Assembly (NCBI GenBank): GCA_904066235.2
Contig: CAJFCV020000003.1
Span: 2,604,001 to 2,668,000 of the forward strand
Reading direction: 5' to 3'
Source of the DNA: Bursaphelenchus xylophilus
Taxonomy: Eukaryota; Nematoda; Chromadorea; Rhabditida; Aphelenchoididae
Length of the DNA stretch: 64,000 bases
Part shown: piece by piece, positions 43,202-53,703 of the stretch
How the letters are laid out: each line of letters opens with the position of its first letter
Position numbering within the stretch: position 1 is the stretch's first letter
The notes under the pieces: generated by a model
What the model was told of the DNA's origin: nothing
Databases searched by the model: none
Seen by the model: the letters and a program-made list of their open reading frames with translations, nothing else
Made by a program: the position numbers and the translations under genes

Positions 43202-46200
43202 TTAAATATGCATTATATTTTCTTCCGAGTCGCTGAAGACGTTCTTAAACGAGTAGAGCGGTCGCTGACTGTCAGAGTCTGCTTTGCTCCGTCGACTCGA
43301 TACTTGATGTGAAGGCAGATGGTAGGCGACCGTGTTGCGGTAATTCCGACAGTACAACATGTAGAGGCGGAAGATGAAAAAGGAGACGGTCTGAAAAATG
43401 CAGAGGGTTAAATTTATACGTTTTTCAATTTTAAAAATTTTTTTTTGGATTTTTTATTGTAATTTTAGTTCACACGTAGATCGACTTTTTCCACTAATCC
43501 TTCCGGAAATTTAAGGCCGATTTTTGGCGCTGGCACTATGCGAAAAATGTCAATATGCGAACGACAGCCGAAAAGAGCCTATTGCACGATGCAAAAAGCC
43601 AGAAATTGCGCAGTGAAAAGTGAACTTTTGTTTCAAAAAATCATTTTTTTCTGACCAATGTCGGCTTTTTTACAAAGCATTAGATAAAATTTTGGAAGTT
43701 ATTGCGCGCCGTCAACATTACTCAAATTTCTGTATAACAGAGTTATTTGTTGTAGAAAAGCTCCGTTTTACAAAGATTTATTTTGCCTATAATCGATGTG
43801 TTTACACCTCTAAAACTGCTGGTTATAGAATGGCTTTGCAGTAAAGAGTTAGTCGTCTTCATTTGAGAGTTTCAATTTTTTTCTCAAAAAAGTGCAAAAA
43901 TAAAAAATGAATAAATCCTCTAAACCTGTTCCACCGTACTCCCACTTCCGTTCGTATCCGAGAAAGAACGCCCGTTCAGTTTTTTAAAAATTTTCGATGA
44001 CAAAAAAAGTCTTGACATTGATTTGATTTGTCGCCACGGGAAAATCCATCTTTTACACGTGACGTAACCGAAAATATCTTTTTTTGGAAGGTGATCTCTG
44101 TCTTAACCGAATCAATGGAGAACTTTGAGACACGTAGCGGCTCCTTTTGCGGTGTAAAATGTGTTTTTAAAAGGCGAAAAGGTGTAGTTTGAAAAAAATG
44201 GGAAGCAAGCAAACGGAAATCGCTGCGTATTTTAAAAATTCAGTGTCGAATGTTAATGAAACTTAGAACAAATTCAGATTACAGTTTTATAAGAATTATG
44301 TTATGTTTTTAGCATGCGATTTGCGACAAACAAACAGGATTTTTTTGGTCGAAAATGGGTGAAAATGCAAAAATTTTTTTAAATTTTTGTCATCACAAAA
44401 TTCCCCCATAAAATTCATATTTGGCGCTTCATATTTTTTACAAGTCTGTCGGGAAAATAATGAGCACAAATCGCTGCGCCAATCGTGTCACTGATGTGAA
44501 AGAGCAACTTGAGTTTGCCGCAACAAGATTCATTTTCTCGGCGGCGATGAGATTTTCGACGCGACATTTTGCTTATTATTTTTCCACTGATACGAAGAGT
44601 TACAAAAATAATTTTTCTGCTTGAAAATTCGCAAAGCAATGAAAAATAAAACAAAAAATGATTTTTTTCTCGCCGACTCTCTTCCTTAGCGCAGCCTCTC
44701 GTTAAAAAGATTCTTTAATATCTTTCGTTAGGTATGTTTAAGGGTGTATGTCGAACTTTTGACAAAAACCCCATTCGCAACTTATCACGTTTCAATCAAA
44801 AAATTTGATGACTAATCCCACTGTAATGCACTCAAATTTCCGGACAGGTTGAAAACATTACACCTGATGAGAAAACAGGTAATTGAGTGGCTCAAATCAT
44901 CAGTTACCATCAGGTGACTGATTGACAAAAGAACAACTCAAATGTACAAGGTTTGCGGTAAACAACCGGGTTGAATTTTGGTTTGTGCGGGGAAATTTAA
45001 ACAAGGAAGTGGGTAAAGGGCATAGCTCCGATTAGCGTCAAATTTGGGATAGATTTTGCCTTGGGATAGTATTTTATTACCAATAATAGACTTAAAAGTC
45101 TTGGAAATTTTAGCTTTTCTATTGCAGCGGCCGCTGAGATCTTAAAGCATTTTTTAAATATTGTAGAATATAAGGAAAGAAGGTCAGAAAAAACGTTTTT
45201 TTACCCGAAATTTTCACAAGGAAAGTACTTCTATGGGGTGTGGAATTACCGGTCGAGATATATATCAAAAAATTCGCAAACATTTTCTGATTCAGAATAT
45301 ATATAAATTAGCTGCCTAATTTTGGTCTGATGACATGTTTTTGTCCTCAGAAGTTTTCTCGCGACGCCATGCAAGTGTCTTTTTGACCGTGTTTTTACCA
45401 ATAAAAAAAATTTGTTTTATGCTAAACTAAATTCTGAGGCCATGACAAGCCTTAAAATATCAAATTGGATTACAACTACACCTTAAAAGTAGTTCCAATG
45501 TAAAAAATGGGTTCTAGTGTGGCAAAAAGAATCGGACCCGTTCCCCTCGGATTTCCAACCCAGCGCTCTAACCACTCGGCCACACCGCTCTCTTCCGAAG
45601 GAAGAGACCGAGCGCGCTTTTGTTGCCGCAGATTTTTTTCCTCGAGAAAAACATTTATTGAAAAAACTCGCTGATAGACCAAAATTAGGCAGCTAATTTT
45701 TATATATTCTGAATCAGAAAATTTTTGCGAATTTTTTGATATATATCTCGACCGGTAATTCCACACCCCATAGAAGTACTTTCCTTGTCAGAATTTTGCA
45801 ATCAAAAATGACTTTTCCAGCTCAAAAATAATGACAGACGGTTCAAAAATTTAATTTATCTACTCTAAAAAGCCTATAAAGCAAATTTTAAAAGGCGAAT
45901 AACTGAATCGTTCTAGTATAGCAAAGTTTATTTCGGCTAAGCAAGGCCCCTGGAACTTTTAAAATTATGTGTTATATAAATATAATAGATAGGCCTTGTC
46001 CTACAGAGGTCGCTTGGATTTTAAAAATTGAAAAACTCCGGCTTGTTTTATTGGGATTTTTTAAACTGATAATAGTTTCTCGGGTTCAGCTTGCGTATTT
46101 TAAAATTTCGAAATTTTGTTTTGCATTTTTTTACCAAAAAAACGAAGCTTCAAAAAACTGCGAACAAATTTTAAAAATGTTTGGAAAAAAATTACGTCCT

Positions 46201-46420
46201 AAGAATTCAAAAAATTTCGAAAAAAATCCCACAAAAGTCCAAAAAGTCTCCAAAAATCCCCCAATAATCCCCTCAAAAAACTGCAAAAACTCACCACAAT
46301 CACAGAAATGCCCAAAATCAAAATCGACGCGGAAATGAGTTGATGTATCGACTTTGAGTTGAGTCCAAAATCGAGGCCAACAAACGAGTCGGCGATCTGA
46401 TGATTCACCGTGAGATTCAT
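43202..46420 (-). CDS. Small single-pass membrane protein, paralogue A
   Basis: Exon 1 is 46420-46295 (42 codons), exon 2 is 43390-43202; 104 residues. An NLT glycosylation sequon sits at residues 2-4. One long hydrophobic segment (LISASILILGISVIV continuing into TVSFFIFRLYMLY, about residues 28-55) is followed by an Arg/Ser-rich tail ending SDSEENIMHI. No cleavable signal peptide is evident, so an N-out, C-in orientation is likely. The protein is almost identical to the one at 52323-53703, with changes mostly conservative. An AATAAA lies about 80 bp after the stop in both copies. The 2.9-kb intron holds a short MITE, a conserved intronic block (43960-44210) and a tRNA-carrying Harbinger-like element. 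I do not recognise the family. Confidence 0.78.
44442..44590. mobile_element. Short TA-type MITE
   Basis: Left end AGTCTGTCGGGAAAATAATG; right end TTATTATTTTTCCACTGA is diverged. Inside the intron of paralogue A and absent from paralogue B. Confidence 0.7.
45217..45787. mobile_element. Harbinger-like element carrying a tRNA-like module, 571 bp
   Basis: Ends CAAGGAAAGTACTTCTATGG and CCATAGAAGTACTTTCCTTG are perfectly inverted and are flanked by TCA (45214-45216 and 45788-45790). Arms of about 113 bp pair closely; the outermost bases resemble those of the 450-bp Harbinger-like family. The interior contains a minus-strand tRNA-like sequence with leader hairpin. Lies in the intron of membrane-protein paralogue A. 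Confidence 0.85.
45529..45607 (-). pseudogene. tRNA-like sequence with 5' hairpin inside a MITE
   Basis: On the minus strand a perfect A-box (TGGCCGAGTGG, 45582-45572) and a near-consensus B-box (GGGTCCGATTC, 45539-45529) are spaced as in tRNA genes. The D-arm style is that of type II (Leu/Ser) tRNAs. The putative anticodon loop TTGGAAA would give GGA. A T5 run follows the B-box directly, so the 3' acceptor strand is missing. A hairpin TCTCTTCC-loop-GGAAGAGA precedes the A-box. A functional tRNA is unlikely; a short RNA polymerase III transcript is possible. Confidence 0.65.
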
Positions 46421-46705
46421 CGCTGCAAACGAGAACAGCCGCCGGATTCTCGCTCGGATTCTGGAGATACACAGGATCTGCTTCGAGATAAGTAATAGTT
46501 TGAAAACTCGATGGGTCACGAAGTAGGCGATAAGGAAGTGGAAATGAAGGAAATGGGAGGGAAAACAAAAAATAAAGAAAAGGGGAAAATGTATTGAAAA
46601 ATGTTTTAACAATTTTAAATTGACAAAAAAGTTGAATGGAAATTCTTCTTTTGAAAAATTGAAGCCAAACCTCTGTACAATAAATCGCAAGAGCCGCTAA
46701 AATTA

Positions 46706-46967
46706 CAGTGACAGAGCTGATCCAGTGGCAAAAAGCGTACCAGTTTGCATCCGGGAAGCATCAAAAAATGGGGCAAAATACTACTCTCTGCAAGTGAAAA
46801 AACTCCGATTTCAAAAACGCGCCCGCTCTTTTTGTGAGGAAAGAGGGCGCGCCCTTCAAAACGGAGTTTTTTAGTTGGAGAGGGAGGCATTTTGCCACAT
46901 TTTTGGATACTTCCCGCACGCAAAATTGGTTTCAAAAAAGAGCGACCACTGGATCAGTCCGTCACTG
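46706..46967. mobile_element. TA-type MITE of the CACTGGATC family
   Basis: Ends CAGTGACAGAGCTGATCCAG and CCACTGGATCAGTCCGTCACTG, flanked by TA; interior arms match the copies at 29824 and 38202. Confidence 0.82.
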
Positions 46968-48026
46968 TATATATTATATTTGTTGTGGAAGGGTTTGCTT
47001 GTACGATTTCAGGGATTTTCTGCACGGGGTTCCATGGGGAAACGACAGTAGGGGACCTGATCCAGTGGCAAAAAGCGTACTGCATCCAGGAAGTATCAAA
47101 AAAGGGGGTAAAATACCTCCCTCTCCAAGTATGCAAATTGCGGTGGCGGGGAAAATTGTTATTTTGCGGATCGCCACGGCTTGGAAATTTTTGCTTTGGT
47201 TTGCCTTTACTATCTTTTCCCCAGATCAGGAAAGACCCTCTCGAATTACTATACAGAGGGCCATATAACGAAGGCTTCCTATAACAAGTGGTTTCTTTGA
47301 CCCTTTGGGATTCGTTACTGCACAACGTAAACGGCACCGTATACCGTATTTTGAACTTATCAAAGACTTTACAAAGGCGTCATCAACAAGTTTGAGAGCT
47401 ATTTTTACCATCTCATCAAGGCTGTTATCAGAGAACAACGCTCAGAAAACGACAGACAAATACCGTTTTACATGAGAATTTAAAGGGCAATGACTAAAAA
47501 CGCATCTTTAATTCACTTTCAAGGGCATAAATATTAAAAAAATCTTTTTTCTCTCAATTTTGAAATTACAAAAAAAAAATTCTGCAAAATTGAGCAATAA
47601 AATGAGTGGTTATCGCGCAAAAAATTTCGGAGAAATACAGTGAAAGCTCAACAGGAAATATGATCAGCTCATGGGGAAAGTTTATTTTCGAATGGAGATC
47701 ATCAATCAATTATGGGGAGGCGGGAGAAATTATCATCTTTCAAAATATTGTAGGTGGGAAGTAAAGAATGTGGTTTTTAGAATAGAAAAGTAATTTTTGC
47801 TGCAGCTGTCTAATCCTACATTATATAGCGATTGAGGTTATCCAAATAAAACGGGAAAAAGCAGCTCAACACACAACGTTAACCGATCAAGAACAGCTCT
47901 TTGAGCCTCTCTTTGAGCTGTTTCCTAGTGGCCAATCGTTAGCTGATCGGTCAAAAAAGTGGGCGAAGCAAAGGCTATGTCTATCACGGTTTTTGAAAAT
48001 TTAACTTATGGAGCTAACTATCGTAA
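46968..48026. other. Intergenic DNA upstream of paralogue A
   Basis: 47046-47130 is a second, partial CACTGGATC-type MITE (left half). The block GTTATCAGAGAACAACGCTCA at about 47412 is shared with about 54416, marking the segmental duplication. No coding region was recognised. Confidence 0.5.
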
Positions 48027-48440
48027 GACTTTGATGAAACTTGGTGCAAATTTAGATGACTTTTTTTGAAGAGATATGAGAAAAAATACTAGCTCGAGTT
48101 TTTAAGAAAAAATCGAGATTTCTTGAATGAAAGCTGGCAAAAATAGGACATCGTTTTGCAAACTTCAGCATGAAAAATTTCACATCCCTTCCTGCCATAG
48201 ATCGCAATGTTTTCACAAAGAAAATCATTTCTCCCTCACGAAATTGACAAAGATACGGCCCAAAAATTGTTTTTTCGCCGCTCTCCGCATTTCGTATACT
48301 CTCTCGGCAGCAAAGGTCGTTCAATATCTCGGCTGCCCCTGCGAAACGCGGGCCAAAACTTTCAAGAATCAATATTTTATGTAGGCTCGAAATGTATGCA
48401 AAATTTAAAGAAAAACTGAGTGTCACACTTGCAGTTCTTC
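48027..48440. mobile_element. Strongly degenerate Harbinger-like MITE
   Basis: Interior matches the 450-bp family at reduced identity (AAACTTGGTGCAAATTTAGA, CTCTCGGCAGCAAAGGTCGTT, AATATCTCGGCTGC, GTGTCACACTTGCAGTTCTTCC). Ends are eroded. Confidence 0.65.
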
Positions 48441-48875
48441 CTTTGAATTCCCTTGCAAATTTAAAAAGTTATGACCTGAGACTTTTGTCAGTCTAGCGAA
48501 AAAAGAGAGAATTGTCTCATTTTTCAAATTCTCTCAAAAAATATAGAATATCTCGGCTCCGCCTACATAGAAGAAGCTAAAATTTTTACGAATTTATGTG
48601 TGGAGCCTTTGGAATAGGGATACCAAATTTGAAGAAAATCAGAGAGATGCCTATGAAGCAACTGACGCTAGAAGGAAATTTGTTACATTGTCGAAAAAAT
48701 AATGTGTTAAATTTTCTATTAAAAATTCCTGTAAAGCAGATATTGAGAAAGGTTTATTCTTCCGTATTTTACCCACAAAAAATCCTTACCCTGTCGAAAA
48801 ATTCTAAAATCGCAACATCTTTCATGGAAATCAAATAAAATCGCAATCAACCGCTCTGAAACTCCTAAATTTGGT
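48441..48875. other. AT-rich intergenic DNA, nothing recognised
   Basis: A diverged 'AATATCTCGGCT' piece at 48549 hints at another old element. No gene supported. Confidence 0.35.
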
Positions 48876-49013
48876 TTATTTCGCTTCGCAAACCGCTGCA
48901 ACCACCGCAAACCACATTTCGTCGGCATGCTCATAAATTTTATCCGTTTTTGGGGTCGGCTCATAAATCAGCCGTCCCGTTGGCGGGTACCCGGTGACGG
49001 GAAACGAAAACAT
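48876..49013 (-). CDS. Possible 45-residue small protein
   Basis: An ATG at 49013 opens 45 codons ending at TAA (48878-48876). The peptide starts MFSFPVTGYPPTGRLIYEP and ends ADEMWFAVVAAVCEAK. Its codon pattern (many G/C third positions) stands out from the AT-rich surroundings, which suggests real coding sequence. It could be a complete small protein or a terminal exon of a longer minus-strand gene; no clear acceptor lies directly before the ATG. No match was recognised, and no equivalent was seen in the duplicated unit at 52-62 kb. Confidence 0.45.
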   Translation of the reverse strand: MFSFPVTGYPPTGRLIYEPTPKTDKIYEHADEMWFAVVAAVCEAK

Positions 49014-49889
49014 TTACTTGAGGGGTCAAACTGTATGAGCGATTAAGGCTACAGTGCGAATTACAGTAGTTGTGTAATCAGGCGCATTCTACTGTAAGAA
49101 CTTGAGATATCAAAGTTTAGGAAAGTGTTGACAAGAAAATGTAGGACGGTCGGATAATTTTGGACATGTATGCTATGTAAGGCAGCTATGAACACTAAAA
49201 AATTGTGGTCGTTGATTTATGAGCTAGTATATGATTTATAATATATGACTTTTTTGGGACAAGAGAACGTCAAAATTGAGGAGAGACGGCCAGGAGGAGA
49301 AAGTGAAAAGTATTTATATTCTTTTCTGGCCATGTCTCCGCATATACCAAAGTGTTTTGCAGCAAAACCTAATAGTTCTTTTTTCTGCTTCAGTTAACGA
49401 ATGTAACTAAATAACGAGTAAATAAAATTAATTTCGGACCATTACCTTTACCTCGTAAGGAGAGCAAAAGAAAATTGCGCAGGTATATTTAACTTTCCAT
49501 CAATTGCATACAATTGTTTGCTGTAGACAATGCATCTTGCCAATTTTTTGCTCTCGTGTGCAAAATTTATTTTTTGTGGCCACGCAGTTGAAAAAAGCTT
49601 ACGTAGTGACGATTTGCGAATTGCACAGTGCAAAAGTGGAATGCACAGTGAGAAAAAATTTGTGACAAATAGTCTACGCACTTTCTGGAAAGAATGCTGT
49701 AGCAAGGTTTCGTCGTATGGAGGCTTACTTTGGCCTGAAATTGGATGCTGAGCATAAAAAATTGCTCATTACAAGGCTGAGCATAAAAAATTGCCTGTTA
49801 CAAGGTGCTTCGGATTAAAAAAATAAAGCAAAAATATGCAATTGATCCCCTATTAATAAAAATTATTATTTCCATAAAAAATCACAAAT
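49014..49889. other. Intergenic DNA with a MITE fragment
   Basis: Around 49616-49690 there are GCACAGTGC and AGTCTACGCACTTTCTGGAA, the end of a CTAGTCGTTCC-type element without its partner. No gene recognised. Confidence 0.45.
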
Positions 49890-50165
49890 TTGATCTCCAT
49901 GAGCCATAGCGTTTCTTCTCAAAAAAATAATTCCCTTTCAAACCGGGAGGAATCAAAAAATAAAGTTTAGAGACGTTTTTTGTTGACCTTTCTCGACCCT
50001 AAAACAAATGAGAGTTGGGCGTCAAGGCGCGTCATAACATGCAAGGTGAGTAAATACTACAAACGCGGAGGATGAGAGGGTTCAATGGGACAAAGGGTGG
50101 AGTAGAAGATCAAGGGAAACGTATGTTCGGAATACTGTAAAACGCCTGAGACAGCGAAGAAGAGC
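49890..50165. repeat. Duplicated non-coding block, copy 1a
   Basis: Direct-orientation match to 60572-60800, sharing TTCAATGGGACAAAGGGTGG, GACGTTTTTTGTTGACCTT and CGCGTCATAAC. Open frames are not conserved between copies, so this is more likely regulatory or untranslated than coding. Confidence 0.7.
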
Positions 50166-50185
50166 ATCTGGGGCTAAGGTAGTAC

Positions 50186-50455
50186 AGTCCCCCAGTCCAG
50201 TTTAGCCCCCCATAACCCAGTAAAACCCCCCTCGTCCATTCTGAACCCCAAAATTTATTTCAAAGAATTAATCCAAGTTGTATGGTCCAGCACAAGCCCC
50301 CTACGTTTTAGAAAAAGCCCCCTACGTTTTAGATCAAACCCCCACTTACATTTTTTGTATTATTCTAATTTTTTCATTATGTGGGGTGTGAAACGGGCAA
50401 AACAGTGGGGGTTTGAACTACCTTTCGTGGGGGGCTGAACTACCGAAGCCCCGAG
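50186..50455. repeat. C-rich inverted-repeat element
   Basis: CAGTTTAGCCCCCCA at the left faces TGGGGGGCTGAACT at the right; the interior holds two tandem GCCCCCTACGTTTTAG units. Absent from the second duplication unit, so probably inserted after duplication. Confidence 0.6.
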
Positions 50456-50794
50456 CATCTTTAATACTATGTATACTCACCTTGTCGGTGGAGCGATTTC
50501 AGCGACATGCGCTGTGAGGAGACAAAGGCCCCGTACAGCGAAACCCCTCTAGAACAAAAATTTTTCTTCTCGCTTTATGTAGACAGGTTGCACTCTCACA
50601 AATCGCAAAAAAAGTTAAAGCAAATTTCGTCAAGCTCCGGCCAGACTATATTTATTATTGCCGCAATCTGCAAGCAATAAATTTCATTATGCCATGTAAA
50701 ATAATATTCTGAATTGGCGCCAAGTTTCATTAAAATCAAAGTCAGAGCAAAAATTTTTTGGTGTGAAAAATTTAGCCATCTATAGCCCCAGATG

Positions 50795-51150
50795 ACACCA
50801 AAAATTTACCGCCTTAAGGCCTAGATACCTCAACAATCCGCAGGGCCATCATTAAATACAATCTCCCCATCATCGCAAATTCCGTCATCCTATTCAACTT
50901 TCAGCTCAAATTCCACCCAAAACAATATACAAAACGAATACAAAGAGCTGATGGCTTGTATCATTTCTGACCCCAACACCCCCTCAGGCTCTTTTCTCCA
51001 ATTTTCATTCATATTCTCTTATTGGGGGAATAATTTGAAAGGGAAACGGCTCATCCGAGGGGAATTCTTTCCAATTTTGCAATTCATTGCGATTAAAAAT
51101 CAATGACGTCATCAGGAGGGGAGAGCAAAATACACGGATTGGGCAAATTG
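50795..51150. repeat. Duplicated non-coding block with TGACGTCA, copy 1b
   Basis: Direct match to 61392-61727 (CTCAAATTCCACCCAAAACA, CAAAGAGCTGAT, CGGCTCATCCGAGGGGAATT). Conservation without a conserved open frame suggests promoter sequence. Confidence 0.7.
51104..51111. promoter_or_regulatory. CRE-like TGACGTCA palindrome
   Basis: A perfect CRE/ATF core within a duplicated conserved block; the same site is retained at 61691-61698. Binding by a bZIP factor is inferred from the motif alone. Confidence 0.45.
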
Positions 51151-51740
51151 TAGAAATTTGGCAAAAGTAATTCTACCGTAGAGCTTTAAAGTTTCTTTGA
51201 AAAAAGGAAAAAATTTTTGAGAAACTGGCAAGAAAGAGGGCTAAAAAATGTTTTTTTCTCTGACCGCTCTCCGCATTCTGTGTGCTCTCTTCAAAAACCG
51301 TTGAATATCCAAATTTCGAAGCCTAAAAAAGGCAAAAAAGTCTTCACTTCATTCTACCTACAACAATTATTATTGGAAGATAAAGACCTTTGAAGCACAT
51401 ACATTATACGTTTTATTTTTAATTCGCTAATGCTATTTGTTGCAAGCAGCAATCTTCCACAACACTTCATCTTCAAATTAGAAGGCTAATTCCAAATCGC
51501 GCGTTCGTGTTGATTCAAAGGGCAAGGTAATTGCTGAGGAGATTGTAATGTCTGGCGAAGAACGTTCACAATAACAGAAATGTACCAATGCGGACCTCAC
51601 GTTCGTAAACATAATAGTGACCGTGAAGAGATTAGTCATCAAATTTGAAGAATGTTCGTTGACAAATTTAAAAATTTTACAATTTTTTTACAAAAAAAGT
51701 TTAGACTGACAATGAGTTTAATGTGTGTACAGATGAGGTG
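51151..51740. other. Intergenic DNA near the end of duplication unit 1
   Basis: About 51500-51660 weakly matches 62350-62510 (GGCAAGGTAA; CAAATTTGAAGAATGTT), so the duplicated unit extends at least this far. No gene supported. Confidence 0.45.
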
Positions 51741-51955
51741 CTCAAAATATTCATAAATGTGGCAAAATTCTTCCCTCTCCGAGTGAAAAAGGTCCGATTT
51801 CAAAAACGCGCTCGCTCTTTTTGTGAGAGAAAGGGCGAACCCTTCAAAACGAAGTTTTTTCACTTGAAGAGGGAAGCATTTTGCCACATTTTTGCTACCT
51901 CCCGGATGCCAAAAATGGTACGTTTTTGCCACTGGATCAGGTCCGCCACTCTACA
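51741..51955. mobile_element. CACTGGATC-type MITE lacking its left end
   Basis: ATGTGGCAAAATTCTTCCCTC, the central palindrome and CCACTGGATCAGGTCCGCCACT are present; the first roughly 50 bp of the family are missing. Confidence 0.75.
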
Positions 51956-52322
51956 TATTCTCGGCCGCAAAGATTGTTGAATTCCGCTTCTTTTGCAATA
52001 TGCGGTCTAACATTTTTAGGAATTGATGTGTGACCTGCGTCTGTAAAATTTAAAAAAAATTAGGATAGCCTTTTATTAATTATGATTTAAAATTTACATA
52101 TTCTTGTTGGCGTGGATTGCACAATTCTTTTTTGCAATTCTGCATAATGTCCATAAAGTCTCCGGAGCCAAATTTTTGCCATCGTTTTTACATAAAATCT
52201 ACATATTTATTTAGATTTTTCCCATGGAAAATACCATTTATTTCATTCAAAATATATATCACAGATATGACGATCGTATAAATATGAGATCAGAGTATCA
52301 AATGCGCAGAGAAGAAGTCAAT

Positions 52323-53703
52323 TTAAACATGCATTATATTCTCTTCCGAGTCGCTGAAGACGTTCTTGAAAGAGTAGAGCGGTCGCTGACTGTCAGTGTC
52401 CGCTTTGCCCCGTCGACTTCGACTCGACACTTGATGCGAGGGCAGATGATAGGCGACGGTGTTGCGGTAATTCCGACAATACAACATGTAGAGACGGAAG
52501 ATGAAAAAGGATATGGTCTAAAAAATGGGCAAATTAATGATTTTTGAAAATTTTTTTGTTTCGAAAAATCATTTTTTTTTAAAGTTATGTCGGTTGAGAT
52601 TTTACAAGGAAAGTACTTTTATGGGGGCTCCTACTTTTTGACGGGACATATCTCAAAAAATCAGAAAAAATGTGCTGATCAAGAATATATAAATCCTAGC
52701 TGCCCGTTTTAGGTTTTTAGGGGTGAAAACTCAGCCGGAAGTTGACTTAAAGTCCTATATGAACCCCTTTTCGCCTAATTTTTCACGGGTTTACAATTTT
52801 TATTTTGGCTTAAAATGATGTTTATTGAGTTTCTAAGACGTAATAAATCAGTATTGGCACAAACATTCATTTTTCCGACCTTCAACTTCAAAAAAAGTTG
52901 ATTCGGCCCAAAAGGGAAATCGAACCCGTGCGGCGTCCCCCCCTCTTGATTCCCAGACTACGGCACTAACCACCCGGCCACACCGCTCTCTTCCGAGGGA
53001 AGAGACCGACTGCGCGTTATATCGTTTCGAATGCCTGCGCCTTTTGTAGGGAAATTAAGCCAGTTTTTGGGCTTTTTCACCCCTAAAAACCTAAAATGGG
53101 CAGCTAAGATTTATATATCCTTGATCAGCACATTTTTTCTGATTTTTTGAAACATGTCCCGTCAAAAAGTAGAAGCCCCCATAAAAGTACTTTCCTTGTT
53201 ATAAAAATGCCCGTTTTATTATAGCTTTATATCTTTAAAATTTCGATGACAAAAAATGTTTTGACATCGACTAGAGCTATCGCCACGGGGAAATCCATTT
53301 CTCACACGCGACTTACCGAAAATGTCTTTTTTTGGAAAGTGATCTTTGTCTCACGTTAAGCGAATCAATGACGTTAAAACATGTTGTAGTTGATTTTGAA
53401 GTGTAAAAATGTGTTTTTAAAGGACGAAAATTGAAGTTTAAGAAAAATCTTCCCAGCCCTGTCTTCAAAGTGATTTTTTTCCCTAATGTACCAAATTTTG
53501 CCAGATGTACCATTTTTTTCAAAAAACCTCAAAAAGTATCAAATGCCCCAATTTTAAAAAAAACCCCGAAAACTCACGATAATCACAGAAATGCCCACAA
53601 TCAATATCGACGCTGAAATGAGTTGATGTATTGACTTCGAGTTGAGTCCAAAGTCGAGGCCAACAAACGAGTCGGCGATCTGATGATTCACCGTGAGATT
53701 CAT
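52323..53703 (-). CDS. Small single-pass membrane protein, paralogue B
   Basis: Exon 1 is 53703-53578, exon 2 is 52517-52323; 106 residues. Residues 1-42 differ from paralogue A only in the transmembrane stretch (ILIVGISVII versus ILILGISVIV). The cytoplasmic tail has two extra residues in its Arg-rich part (SSRSRRGKAD) and ends IMHV. A TTCTTTAG acceptor lies 35 bp upstream of the ATG, so trans-splicing is possible. The 1.06-kb intron carries its own tRNA-bearing Harbinger-like element, on the opposite side of a shared intronic block (53236-53440) compared with paralogue A. Strong exon conservation against diverged introns argues that both copies are under purifying selection or gene conversion. 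Function unknown. Confidence 0.78.
52605..53198. mobile_element. Harbinger-like element carrying a tRNA-like module, 594 bp
   Basis: Ends CAAGGAAAGTACTTTTATGG and CATAAAAGTACTTTCCTTG, flanked by TTA (52602-52604 and 53199-53201). Arms of about 130 bp pair with few mismatches. Apart from the outermost 20 bp and the tRNA-like module, the sequence is unlike that of the element at 45217. Confidence 0.85.
52912..53005 (-). pseudogene. tRNA-like sequence with 5' hairpin inside a MITE
   Basis: A-box TGGCCGGGTGG (52980-52970) and consensus-like B-box GGGTTCGATTT (52927-52917) on the minus strand. The putative anticodon loop CTGGGAA would give GGG, but the anticodon stem is poor. The upstream hairpin TCTCTTCC-GAG-GGAAGAGA (plus-strand reading, 52987-53005) is the same as in the element at 45217 apart from one loop base. 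TTTT follows the B-box region. Confidence 0.65.

Noticed and set aside
45529..45589. Calling the tRNA-like sequences functional tRNA genes
   Set aside because: 3' acceptor strands are missing or unpaired and anticodon stems are imperfect; annotated as tRNA-derived modules instead.
46131..46690. 145- and 163-codon ORFs spanning exon 1 of paralogue A
   Set aside because: They read through intron and UTR; comparison with paralogue B shows conservation only from the ATG at 46420 to the donor at 46294.
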